From assembly GCF_011386835.1 (NCBI RefSeq), contig NC_088796.1, forward strand, positions 33,187,011 to 33,251,010: DNA of 64,000 nucleotides, read 5' to 3'. Below are positions 12,707-21,779 of this stretch, piece after piece. This DNA is from Chrysemys picta bellii. Its lineage: Eukaryota > Chordata > Testudines > Emydidae. The first letter of the stretch is position 1; each line of letters starts with the position of its first letter. A model generated the notes under the pieces. That model did no database searches and was not told the origin of the DNA. It worked only from the letters and a program-made list of their open reading frames with translations. The position numbers were made by a program, and so were the translations under genes.

Positions 12707-12997
12707 CTACTGGAAAAGTCTGTTAACGTGTCTGGGGATGGAGCGGAAATCCTCCAGGGACATCTCCATGAAGCTCTCCTGGAGGTACTCCAAAAGCCTT
12801 GCCACAAGGTTTCTGGGCAGTGCAGCCTTATTCCGTCCTCCATGGTAGGACACTTGACCACGCCATGCTTGCAGCAAATAATCTGGTATCATTGCCTGAC
12901 AAAGCCTGGCAGCGTGTGGTCCCGGTGTTTGCTGGCATTCAAGCAACATCCGTTCTTTATCTCGCTGTGTAATCCTCAGGAGAGTGATATCGCTCAT
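12707..12997 (-). CDS. Antisense ORF inside the Harbinger Myb intron, BEN-like (tentative)
   Basis: An uninterrupted 96-codon ORF lies opposite the Myb gene, inside its intron. It starts MSDITLLRITQRDKERML and ends HVNRLFQ. Composition is protein-like. The centre (ARLCQAMIPDYLL, then GGRNKAALPRNLVARLLEYL) faintly resembles the fold pattern of BEN DNA-binding domains: a helix, then G..K.ALP, then a long helix. On the minus strand, a pyrimidine-containing tract ending in CAG lies just before GTTACCATG (boundary at 13003), which could be a splice acceptor. An ATTAAA signal lies about 50 bp past the stop. It may be a third element-encoded exon, captured host sequence, or chance. Function is unknown; the BEN resemblance is my reading by eye. 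Confidence 0.4.
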   Translation of the reverse strand: MSDITLLRITQRDKERMLLECQQTPGPHAARLCQAMIPDYLLQAWRGQVSYHGGRNKAALPRNLVARLLEYLQESFMEMSLEDFRSIPRHVNRLFQ

Positions 12998-13152
12998 GGT
13001 AACCTGGTTGAAATATGGGAATTTAATTAAGGGGGACAGAGGTGGCCATTCCTACTGGGCTGTTTGCCTGTGGCTGAAAAGAAATCCTTCCCTGCAGTTA
13101 GCCAAGTGCGGGGGGTGGGGGGAATTGGCCCTGAGCTTTTCGTGTTTGGCTA

Positions 13153-13362
13153 GCAGGGATCTTCCCTGTTACCAGCCACACGGTGTGGGGAGGGATACAG
13201 CGATCATCCCAGATAATTCATGGCGGGAGGGGGGAGCGGGGGTGTTAGTTTGGTTTCTGCAGGGATCTTTCCTGATACCAGCCACGCGGTGTGGGGAGGG
13301 ATAAAGCGATCATCCCAGAGAATTGGATTGGGGGGGGGGGTTAGTTTGTTTTCTGCTGCTGA
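13153..13362. repeat. Two-copy tandem repeat, about 106-bp unit
   Basis: Units start GCAGGGATCTTCCCTG and GCAGGGATCTTTCCTG. Both contain a GGTGTGGGGAGGGATA block and AGCGATCATCCCAGA, and both end in TTAGTTTG plus TTTCTG. The repeat lies in the non-coding interior of the Harbinger element, between the antisense ORF and Myb exon 2. Copy number probably varies between family members. Confidence 0.7.
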
Positions 13363-14365
13363 AGGTTAACAGGAAAACCGCAGCAGTCAACGGGCTTTGC
13401 TTGGTATGTGGGAAAGGAGGGCGCAGAAGCTGAAAGACAATGGCTTATCATGGCCGCATGCAAGCTGAATTCTGTTGCCCGGACCTGCGTCTGTGATCTC
13501 TAACACCAAAGCCACAGGCACTCAATATTAAGATGGAAAATGCGACCTTGTACTGAAATCACATGTGCTATGTAATGTGAATAGTATTGTTCACCATGAA
13601 AGAGTATAAGCATTGTTCTGTAAAATGTAGCATTTTAAAAACTTCTCTCCTTTTTTTCAACCCTCCCTCCAGCAGCTGCAAATTTTTCAAGCCTCCCTCC
13701 TCCGTCCTGAAGGCTATCTCAGAGAAGGCGGCGGAGAAAGAGGACGCGAGATGAGATGTTCATGGAAATAATGGAATGCACCCGCAATGAAAGAGCTCAT
13801 TTGAATGAGTGGAAGGACACGGTATCTAAATTTAGGAAAGATGCCAGTGAACGTGAGGTCATGAGGGATGCTCGAGATGAGAGGTGGCAGGCTGCAACGC
13901 TGGGGCTGCTGCGTGATCAAACGGACATGCTCCGGCATCTGGTGGAGCTTCAGGAATGGCAGCAGGATAACAGACTGCCGCTGCAGCCGCTGTATAACCT
14001 CCCTCCCCCCTCACCATGTTCCATATCCTCCTCACCCAGATGTGTAAGAACGCGGGGGGGGGGGGGGAGGCTCTATGCACCCTCCCACTCCACCCCAGTG
14101 GACAGCCCAACCAAAAGGCTGTCATTATATTGAATTTTTTCAGTGGCCTTTTACTTCCCTCCTATCCTCCTCCCAAACCTCACCCAGATTACCTTGTCGG
14201 TTCTCTCCCTGTTTATAATCAATTAATAAAGAATACATGATTTTTAAATGATAGTGACTTTATTTCCTTTGAAAGCAAGCTGGGGGAAGGGGGAGGGTGG
14301 GTTCCTTACAGAGAATGAGTCAATAAAGGGGGTGGGTTTTCATGAAGGAGAAACAAACAGAAATT

Positions 14366-15664
14366 TCACATTGTAGCCTGGCCAGTCATGAAACTGGTTT
14401 TCAAAGCTTCTCTGATGCACAGCGCTTCGTGGTGTGCTCTTCTAATCGCCCTGGTGTCTGGTGGCGCGTAATCAGCAGCCAGGCGATTTTCCACAGCCTC
14501 CCACCCCGCCATAAAGGTCTCCCCCTTACTTTCACAGAAATTGTGGAGCACACAGCAAGCAGAAATAACAATGGGGATATTGTTTTCGCTGAGGTCTGAG
14601 CGAGTCAGTAATGATCACCAGCGACCTTTTAAACAGCCAAATGCACATTCTACCACCATTCTGCACTTGCTCAGCCTGTAGTTGAACAGCTCCTGACTCC
14701 TGTCCAGGCTGCCTGTGTATGGCTTCATGAGCCATGGCATTAAGGGGTAGGCTGGGTCCCGAAGAATAACTATTGGCATTTCAACATCCCCAATGGTTAT
14801 TTTCTGGTCCGGGAAGTAAGTCCCTTGCTGCAGCCGTTTAAACAGATTAGTGTTCCTGAAGACGCGAGCGTCATGAACCCTTCCCGGCCAGCCCACGTTG
14901 ATGTTGGTGAAATGTCCCTTGTGATCCACAAGTGCTTGCAGCACCATTGAAAAGTACCCCTTGCGGTTTATGTACTGGGTACCCTGGTGCTCCGGTGCCA
15001 AGATAGGGATATGGGTTCCATCTATCGCCCCACCACAGTTAGGGAATCCCATTGCAGCAAAGCCATTCACTATGACCTGCACATTTCCCGGAGTCACTAC
15101 CTTTCGTAGCAGCACCTCAGTGATTGCTTTGGCTACTTGCATCACAGCAGCCCCCACAGTAGTTTTGCCCACTCCAAATTGATTCCTGACTGACTGGTAG
15201 CTGTCTGGCGTTGCAAGCTTCCACAGGGCTATCGCCACTCGCTTCTCAACTGTGAGGGCTGCTCTCATCTTGGTATTCTGGCGCTTCAGGGCAGGGGAAA
15301 GCAAGTCACAAAGTTCCAAGAAAGTGCTCTTACGCATGCAAAAGTTTCACAGCCACTGGGAATCGTCCCACACCTGCAACACTATGCGGTCCCACCAGTC
15401 TGTGCTTGTTTCCCGGGCCCAGAATCGGCGTTTCACGGCTATAACCTGCCCCATTAACAGCATGATCTCCAAAGCACTGGGGCCCGCGGTTTGATAGAAT
15501 TCCATGTCCATATCCTCATCACTCTCGCCACCGCGCTGCCGTAGCCTACTCCTCGCCGCCTGGTTTTGCAGGTTCTGGTTCAGCATAAACTGCACGATAA
15601 CGCGCGAGGTGTTTACAATGTTCATGACTGCTGTCTTGAGCTGAGCGGGCTCCATGCTTGCCAT
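14366..15664 (-). pseudogene. Harbinger transposase (HARBI1-like, DDE_Tnp_4), two nonsense codons
   Basis: This is the cut-and-paste transposase of the element. One 433-codon frame runs from 15664 to 14366 and is interrupted only by TGA at 15347-15349 and TGA at 14615-14617. The N-terminus (MASMEPAQLKTAV) leads to a helix-turn-helix-like region (VRNQFGVGKTTVGAAV). The RNase-H-like core keeps all three catalytic positions: Asp in GGAIDGTHIP, Asp in GRVHDARVF and Glu in VVECAFGCLKG. After the second stop, the frame continues with VLHNFCESKG. The second stop follows GRW and fits a CGA-to-TGA change. Human HARBI1 is a domesticated relative; this copy is element-borne, as its terminal repeats and Myb partner show. 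Confidence 0.88.
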
Positions 15665-16078
15665 GGTATGGCGTCTGCACTATTCACCCAGGAAAAAGGC
15701 GCAAAATGTCTGCCGTTGTTTCCCTGGAGAAGGGGGAGGATATATCCAGAACCACCCGCGACAATGTTTTTGGCCCCATCAGGCATTGGGATCTCAACCC
15801 AGAATTCCAATGGGTGGAGGAGACTGCGGGAACTATGGGATAGCTATGGGATAGCTACCCACAGTGCAGTGCTCCAGAAATCGACGCTAGCCCCGGTACA
15901 TGGACGCACACCACCGAATTAATGTGCTTAGTGTGGCCACATACATTCGACTTTATACAATCTGTTTCCAAAATGCGAATTATATAAATTCAGATTAATC
16001 CCGTAGTGTAGACATACCCCTAGATCGATCCCACCCCCTAGGGTAGACCAGGCCTGAGAAGCAGGAAGACAAAAAGTA

Positions 16079-16520
16079 CAGGTTGAACCTCTCTAATCCG
16101 GCACTCCCTGGGGCAGCAACATCCGTGATCCGGCATAGGCACCGACTCCAGAGGTGCTCCGGGGCTGGAGGTCCCATGGGGAAAAATTAGTGGGTGCAGA
16201 GCAGCCACTGGCACTAAGCTCCTCCCTCTGCCACTCTCCCCCCGTGCCTCTCGTGTGCCGGCGGCCCTGCACTTACCAACTCTTCCTCCTCCCTCCCAGT
16301 ATTTTGGAGCACTGCGAACAGCTGATTCGCAGCGTTCAAGCTTTGTGAGGAAGGGGGAGGACCTGGGGCCAGTGACCGGGACCCCGGGCGGAGGGCCAGC
16401 GGCTGGGACCCTCCCGCACCCCTACTTCCAGCGCCTATGGAGACCCACTGGCATTCTGCATTGACCTCCCATGGTTCGGCAAATTCTCTGGTTCGGCACC
16501 AGTCAGGTCCTGAAGATGCA
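16079..16520. mobile_element. MITE starting CAGGTTGAACCTCTC, interrupted by another MITE
   Basis: The left end reads CAGGTTGAACCTCTCTAATC after a TA dinucleotide, in the style of Tc1/mariner or Tigger-type ends. The right portion contains, in reverse complement, GACCTGACTGGTGCCGAACC, the inner part of the same type of element, but the last 30 or so bases of the right end are missing or too diverged. A second element occupies 16135-16439. The superfamily is inferred from the end sequence and TA only. Confidence 0.55.
16135..16439. mobile_element. GC-rich MITE nested in the preceding MITE
   Basis: The left end is ATAGGCACCGACTCCAG. The right end, reverse-complemented, is ATAGGCGCTGGAAGTAG. The interior is GC-rich with GTGCTCCGGGGCTGGAGG near the left end. 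It breaks the host MITE between GATCCGGC and the downstream AGACCC block. It has no coding capacity, and no clear target duplication could be set by eye. Confidence 0.55.
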
Positions 16521-17350
16521 GACTAGAGAGTTAAGATCTTGCTTTGACAACACATGGATCAATTATATCCTCCCTGATTTAGTTTTGACATGTTAATGTT
16601 TGAATCAGAAGAGGCAAATGTGAATAACTTAACTGTTTCTATTGGCTAAAACTGAACTCACATAGGATGCCCTGATATACTGATCTGGAAAAAAAAAAGA
16701 TGTATATGGATCTTTCATTTTCTGTTTCAGATTAAATGTGAGTTTAAATGGTTGTAGTTGTGTTGCAATACTAATGTCTTTGCTGAAATTAAATTTGATA
16801 AAATATCTTAGTTAAGCAAAATGTACCCTTTCCTAAGTGGGCAACTGTTTTCATATATGATGTATCTCAAAATAATAGTTCAATTTCATTTAACAGGGAA
16901 TTAATGTCACTTTTCCTTTGCCAGTGCTTCCTGTTGCCAGTGAGTAGTCTATTCTTCTGTATGACAGAGTCCTGCAGTTGAATGACTGATAGTGTCAAAG
17001 GGCTATTAATATGCTAAGCCTTTTAGTGGCATGGGATAGCTCCATCCTGTTCTCCCCAACTGTTGCGATAGTGTGCTGTAACTCATCACTTGATTTGAGA
17101 AATTTAATGTCTGATTTTGGTATTAATTTAATCTATAGACTCCAAAAGTAAGAACATTTTTACTGTATAAAAATAATGACATTTTAGTGTTCCAAAGTAA
17201 TTTCACATAAACTTAAATAGAATAAATTGGTCATTTCACTCCATTTTTATATTATTTTGTATACCATGTTCGCAAACCTACCTGTGAGATAGAAACTGCA
17301 TAGTTACTAGAATGATAATCCCATCAGTAATTTTTTATGCTAATACATAG
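16521..17350. other. Intergenic, no feature seen
   Basis: AT-rich DNA between the nested transposon cluster and a CR1 fragment. No ORF of note and no recognisable repeat. Confidence 0.4.
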
Positions 17351-17470
17351 TTCACAGAATATCAGGGTTGGAAGGGACCTCAGGAGGTCATCTAGTCCAA
17401 CCACCTGCTCAAAGCAGGACCAATCCCCAGACAAATTTTTGCCTAACTAATCTCATGAAATTGTGGACCC
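17351..17470 (-). mobile_element. CR1 LINE 3'-end fragment
   Basis: CACAGAATATCAGGGTTGGA, then AGGGACCTCAGGAGGTCATC and TAGTCCAACCACCTGCTC, is the reverse complement of the conserved CR1 3' UTR, with the CR1 terminus at the left. It is severely 5'-truncated, as is usual for CR1. The right edge is uncertain. Confidence 0.8.
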
Positions 17471-17994
17471 TGACTCTAGATTTTTAAATATTTGGGATTG
17501 GCAAAAAGGGCCTGTCACATCTAAATGTGTTCTTTCCAGTACTCCTAGATACATTGGTCCAAATCCTTGTCCACACTACAGACTCCCTTTCACCTAAATA
17601 GGTAGCTGGGGATTTCTCTTGCATGTGGGATCCCTAAACTGTTATGCACCGCCCTCTTCCAAGGCACCCCAGTGTAGGAGATATGTTGGGGACATGCTGG
17701 TGGTGTGAGTGGCTGAGGATGAGGCTGCATTGTGCTGCATTCCAGGGACGTCTGGGTTCCCCTAGAACCAACATGTGGGGAATCAAAACTGGCACTTTCT
17801 TCAGTCTGATCCACAAGAAGGAGCAAAAAAGCTTGCAACAGATGGCTTGCTTAACCATGAGAGAAAGCAAACACATCCATCTTAAAACATCTCCTGTAAG
17901 CAGTGCAGCAAGATTGTTGGTTTCTCAGTTCATGATCCTATTTCTGAGTTTGGTTGGGCTGGGGTGGAGAAAGACAATGAGCTTTGATATTTCT
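17471..17994. other. Intergenic between two LINE ends
   Basis: Part of a 177-codon + strand ORF (17644-18177) lies here, but only its C-terminal third resembles a known protein (a LINE ORF2 end). The N-terminal two thirds match nothing recognisable. A decayed upstream part of the same LINE is possible. Confidence 0.35.
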
Positions 17995-18402
17995 CCCCTT
18001 CCTATGAAACTGAAAGATGGCATATTCAAAACTCAGAAAAGGGAATATTTTCCACCAGTAATTAGACTGTGGAACTCTCTGCCACTGGATGTTGTTGAAG
18101 CCAAGAACTTAGCAAGATTCAAAGATGGATTGGACATTTATATGAATAATAAGAATATCCAGAGTTATAATAGTTAATGCTACAAAAATATATTGGAAGG
18201 GAGATAAATCCTACTGATTCCCATCTTAAATAACAGAGAGTAGGATGAGACCTTCATGCTGGGTACAAAATATCCAACACCTGCCTATTATGAGGTTTCT
18301 TTAACTTTTCTCTGAAGCATCTGGTGCCAGCCACCATTGGAGCCAGGATGCTAAAATAGATAGACCCTGAGTCTGATCTAGTATAGTAATTCTGATGTTC
18401 CT
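17995..18402 (+). mobile_element. CR1/L3-clade LINE 3' end with ORF2 C-terminus
   Basis: The translation includes FPPVIRLWNSLPLDVVEAK followed by NLARFKDGLDIYM. This is the conserved 'LWNSLP..V..A..L..FK..LD' end of ORF2 in CR1-like LINEs. After the stop, a 3' UTR contains GAAGCATCTGGTGCCAGCC and AGTCTGATCTAGTATAGTAA, ending in a TTCTGATGTTCCTATA tail. It is a 5'-truncated copy on the + strand. Confidence 0.75.
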
Positions 18403-19560
18403 ATATAATGCGCTAATGAGACCCTAGTTCACTCTTTCTCCCCCTACCTTTGTGTGGGGTATGGCCACTGCATTACAAGTGCTTTATGTTATATATCTTT
18501 ATTCTTCTTCTACTAATCCTTCCAAAATCATTAATGCCATTTCTCTCAGCAAGACCAACCAAATAAATCAAATCTGTAGTTTGCAGTCCAAGCCCTGTCG
18601 GAGATCTGTTGAGTCAAAAAAGTTAAGAACATATTGAAACAATTGATAGGAAACATTTGACATATCATTGGCCAGATTCTCTAGTGCATTGAGGCTACTT
18701 TGTGCTGTATCCTGGCTCTAAAACGTGTTTACATGGCTCAGTAAGGATCAGAGCAGTATAAGGGTGAACATCCAGTGATATAAACTAGACAAACAGAAGC
18801 TTGTGTAAAGATATGATCAGTGTATACATTTAAATAAATGATCGGTTAATCAGGGAGTCTTTTCTGTTATTTATTTTCTAAATACTCAACATTTTTTATT
18901 ATTTATTTACATCTACTTTATATGATATAGAAAAATCTGCTTTTATGGCACTGTGTTTGTAATAATATTATTTTATTCAAGAACTCAGAATCCCTCTCTT
19001 TCATATCAAACTGTGTTCTCTTACAACCAATGCCCTATGTCCCAAACCACTTGTGACCTCACTGGCCAAGTTTAGTTTTGACAATATAATCTTAAAAGGA
19101 TCAGCAGAGATTCTAAAGATGGATGAACTAAAGAGGTTCCATTTAATATGGGACTGAAAATGGTAGGCAAGGTTCTAATCAAATAGCAGTCTTTTTTAAT
19201 ATTGGATAGAAACATTTCCTGAAGTCTCACTTTCAAATGAAGAACTAGGCAAGGGTTTCTTCTCAGAAAAGATGGTGATCAGATAGCATTATCTATCAAG
19301 GTGTTTCTGACCTGGGCTGCTTACAGCACTAGAACCAATATGAATTGCGCTCCTTTTATTGCTCTGAGACATCCAAAATGGCTCAGTCAGGGAACCAAAA
19401 TCTTTCAAAAATATGAGAAAACAGATGGCTATAAAAATTCAGACTAAAATCTGCTTTGCCTCCTGTTTCAAGTAAAGAAGAAGAAGCAGAAATTACCCCA
19501 CAGATGTTAAAGTTGCGCTCCCCTGCCCAAATAAACAATACAAAAAAGATTAACTGATCT
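18403..19560. other. Intergenic, no feature seen
   Basis: AT-rich sequence with short ORFs (62-64 codons) of no recognisable content. No repeat family was recognised. Confidence 0.4.
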
Positions 19561-19564
19561 CTGC

Positions 19565-19653
19565 TGACGTCAAACAATAAAAGCAGTTTCTGAGCCTTGG
19601 CAAGCTAGACAAGCCTGAGGGTTTTTATTGTAAATCCCAGTGGCCTGACGTCA
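19565..19653. promoter_or_regulatory. Pair of full CRE palindromes (TGACGTCA)
   Basis: The consensus cAMP-response element TGACGTCA occurs at 19565-19572 and again at 19646-19653, 81 bp apart. CREB/ATF bZIP dimers bind this octamer. The pair lies about 3.9 kb upstream of the NDUFS4 start codon, in DNA that also contains a diverged duplication (19601-19666 and 19775-19836). Regulatory function is inferred from sequence only. Confidence 0.3.
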
Positions 19654-19836
19654 CTCACCGGGATGGTGTGTGTGGAAGGAGTTCTCTCTCCACCATGGCA
19701 GCAATAGCCACCTGAAAGGGATTTTTAAAGGTCACTTGCGCCAGTGGTGGATGGTGAGATCTCTCAGGATCGCAGCTATACAAGCCTGAGGGAAGTGAGC
19801 TGCCATCCCAGCAGCCTCCCATTGCTCACTCTGATG
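19601..19836. repeat. Diverged direct duplication, about 174-bp offset
   Basis: ACAAGCCTGAGG at about 19609 and again at about 19783 is followed in each copy by ATCCCAG, GCCT, CTCAC and GATGGT at similar spacing. The copies are old and gapped. The second CRE lies in the first copy, and the matching position in the second copy lacks it. Confidence 0.5.
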
Positions 19837-19996
19837 GTAGTGGGTCAGTTGGGATTCCTTAGTGGCCTCCAGGGCAATAGTTAAAAAGATTTGGGGTACA
19901 TGTCAATGTATCACTTGACAGCAGTGGGTATAAAAAGTGTGTGGAGGGGGAGGTTGCTTTTGTTTTTAATTTTTAGTTCACAAGGATGGAAGTGCA

Positions 19997-20210
19997 GGGG
20001 ATAAAGGGAGTTTTTCTGTAAGTCTGTTTGCATGTAAAACTTACAATGGAGCTGAGGTTGCCTGGTTTTAATTTTTTCCCCTCCTGTATGAGCTGTGGTG
20101 TTTCATTGAAGACCCCTACAAAAGGGAAAAAATTAAAACCAGACAATTCCAGCTCTATTGTAAATGTCACATGCAATCAAACAGACTTGAAGAAAACTGT
20201 CCCTTTCCCC
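19997..20210. repeat. Long imperfect inverted repeat (foldback)
   Basis: The left arm (about 19997-20083) and the right arm (about 20118-20210, reverse-complemented) share GTCTGTTTG, TTACAAT, GAGCTG and TGGTTTTAATTTTTTCCC in order. A loop of about 35 bp separates the arms, which are roughly 85-90 bp each. ORF translations on the two strands are correspondingly similar (both contain SGFNFFP- or PGFNFFP-like and GKKLKP segments), an effect of the palindrome rather than a protein. It is either a small foldback transposon or a local inverted duplication. Confidence 0.8.
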
Positions 20211-21402
20211 ACCAACCTGGCTACCATTTGAGGATTGCACTTAGATACACCATATCCTCCCACACCCCACATTTTTATATTCACTGATCTTTTAAGATAG
20301 AAATTGGCTTCTGACACAAAATCCTCCATTAAATAGTATCTTGGCATGCACGCTTTAGAAGGGTTTACAATAGGGGAAAAGACTTTGCTCCACTGCAAAC
20401 ACTTGCAAAAAAACTGCAAGTAGAATTGTGGCTGACATTTCATCAGTGAGATAAAGTTTTCTGGCTACAAAATGGAACCAAAGAAGCCACTCTTTCAAAG
20501 TAAAGCCCCAAATCCTCAAATACTTATGCATGTGAGTAACTTTTCACATGTGAGTAGACCCATTAAGTTGGGACTTCTCACATGCTTAAATGTTTGCAGG
20601 ATCAGGGCCTATGTCAGAATGGCCACTTAAACTACATTTTCCACATATGAAAGCAATAGAACAAACAAATAAAAACAGAACTAATATTGCATGTTAACTG
20701 TCATCACTGTGATTGGTTTACTCGTATGTTGTATCCTTCCCCCCAAGTCTTCTTCTGTTCTTTGTCTTTTTAGATGGTAAGCTCTCTGAGACAGGGGCTA
20801 CTTCCTACATGTTTATACATTGCATAGCACAAATATTAAATAATAATTTAGGGAACATCAGTAGAATTTTGCTTTACATTGGTTACTCTGCTATCTATTT
20901 GCAGCAATGAATTCTCTGTGTCAGACTGATCTACTTAGAAGCGGAGTAAAATCATCTGTATGAATCCTCTTCCTACAGAAAAGGAATAATAATAAAAAGT
21001 TAAATTTTCTTTTTGAGTACTTACAACATGTGTGCAACAACCAATGAAATCAATGGGACTTGCTCACACATATTTAAAGGGGAAATATTACCCTAAATCT
21101 TTATAGAAAACAATAGGTACCATGAAAATAAATATTACTCAGCACAATTAGTGCTGCCATGCAGACTGTTTCAGTCTTGATGGATTTTTTTTCATAGTAC
21201 AACTGTGATAGTAGACCAGCCTGTAGCCAACATTATAAATGAAATGTTTAAGTCTTCATTAGAGTGTGGACGTTCCCAAAAAAGCTACTCTGAAACCTGA
21301 CGTTCCCAAAGTAATTCCTGTTTTGCTGCTGTCTAAAAATTAAGACTTTAGCTGAATTCTCTTTTTGGATGCATGAAACACATAAATTTTCTAAGGAGTT
21401 AA
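20211..21402. other. Intergenic with fragments of old interspersed repeats
   Basis: About 20500-20612 holds a repeat with ATGCATGTGAGTAACTTTTC, CACATGTGAGTAGACCCATT and TTTGCAGGATCAGGGCCTA, a partly palindromic family I associate with birds and turtles. About 20765-20835 holds a MIR-like or LINE 3' tail (GATGGTAAGCTCTCTGAGAC). A short related fragment (ATCAATGGGACTTGCTCACA) lies near 21050-21070. Nothing coding is evident. Confidence 0.45.
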
Positions 21403-21641
21403 CTTAGGTCTGGACTGCACATAGAAGTTGCATCAGTTTAACTAAAGGAATGATGTTGCACCGGTTTAGTTAAAGTGGTGCAACTTTATGTGTGGATACA
21501 CATCATCAGCTAAACCAAGGTAAACCTGTTTGAAAATGATATAAGAGTGTCCACAATAAACTGCACCAATTTAACTAAATCAGTGCAATATCATATCTTT
21601 AGTTAACCAGGTGCAACTTCTATGTACAGCCCAGACTTATG
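21403..21641. mobile_element. MITE flanked by TTAA (piggyBac-like)
   Basis: The ends are inverted repeats that match at 26 of 30 positions by eye. The left begins CTTAGGTCTGGACTGCACAT and the reverse complement of the right begins CATAAGTCTGGGCTGTACAT; both continue AGAAGTTGCA. The 4-bp TTAA is present on both sides (21399-21402 and 21642-21645), as made by piggyBac-type transposases. The interior repeats the AGTTTAACTAA and TGCACC motif in both orientations. It is 239 bp and non-coding. The superfamily call rests on TTAA alone. Confidence 0.7.
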
Positions 21642-21779
21642 TTAAGGATTTGCTATGGATCAATCAGTCAACTTAAGCAATGCAAAAAAAAAAATTATGA
21701 TTTTTTTTGACTAGCTCTAACCTCAATACAGCCCAGTGCAACAGCATTGCAATACTCTGCATCTGACTCTAGGATACTA

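Larger units (their letters stand above)
12059..14133 (+). pseudogene. Harbinger Myb/SANT-like DNA-binding protein, broken
   Basis: This is the accessory protein of the Harbinger element. In the superfamily the Myb-like partner binds the transposon ends and helps bring the transposase to the DNA. Exon 1 (12059-12606) opens with MQADNRKRAPAW and a trihelix/Myb_DNA-bind_4-like stretch (residues about 10-85: WTAREVLDLIAIWGED, RNAKTFEKISKGM, QCRLKTKELRQAYQK). An acidic poly-Glu tract follows at about 12449-12476. A donor GT lies at 12607 and a CAGCAG acceptor ends at 13672 or 13675; both choices keep the frame. Exon 2 encodes a basic, then coiled-coil-like tail (ERWQAATLGLLRDQTDMLRH). Two lesions are visible: one extra G in the GGGG run at 12308-12311 shifts the frame, and an in-frame TGA lies at 13708-13710, probably from CGA. 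Confidence 0.8.
11673..16019. mobile_element. PIF/Harbinger DNA transposon, near-complete but inactivated
   Basis: The terminal inverted repeats start GGCCTGGTCTACACTATGAC (left) and, as reverse complement of the right end, GGGTATGTCTACACTACGGG. The flanking 3-bp duplication is TTA (11670-11672) and CTA (16020-16022, one change), as expected for Harbinger. The 4.35-kb body carries a Myb/SANT-like gene on + (12059-14133) and a DDE transposase on - (15664-14366), in convergent orientation. This is the two-protein layout known for the superfamily. An extra antisense ORF (12707-12997) and a 106-bp tandem repeat lie in the Myb intron. Few mutations inactivate it, so the insertion may be fairly young. 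Confidence 0.88.
11405..16054. mobile_element. Outer MITE, split by a Harbinger insertion
   Basis: The left part (11405-11672) starts GGTACGTCTACACTATCCGG. The right part (16020-16054) ends so that its reverse complement starts GGCCTGGTCTACCCTAGGGG, giving imperfect inverted ends. Removing 11673-16019 together with one TTA target duplication rejoins GTTGCGTATCTTA to GATCGATCCC, a smooth join. The internal half carries a palindromic stem (GACTTCAGCTACG and TAGCTGAAGTTGCG). The element has no coding capacity of its own. Without the insertion it would be about 300 bp. Confidence 0.75.

Noticed and set aside
17644..18177. 177-codon ORF as a host gene
   Set aside because: Only its end is recognisable, and that is the C-terminus of a LINE ORF2. 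The rest has no domain.
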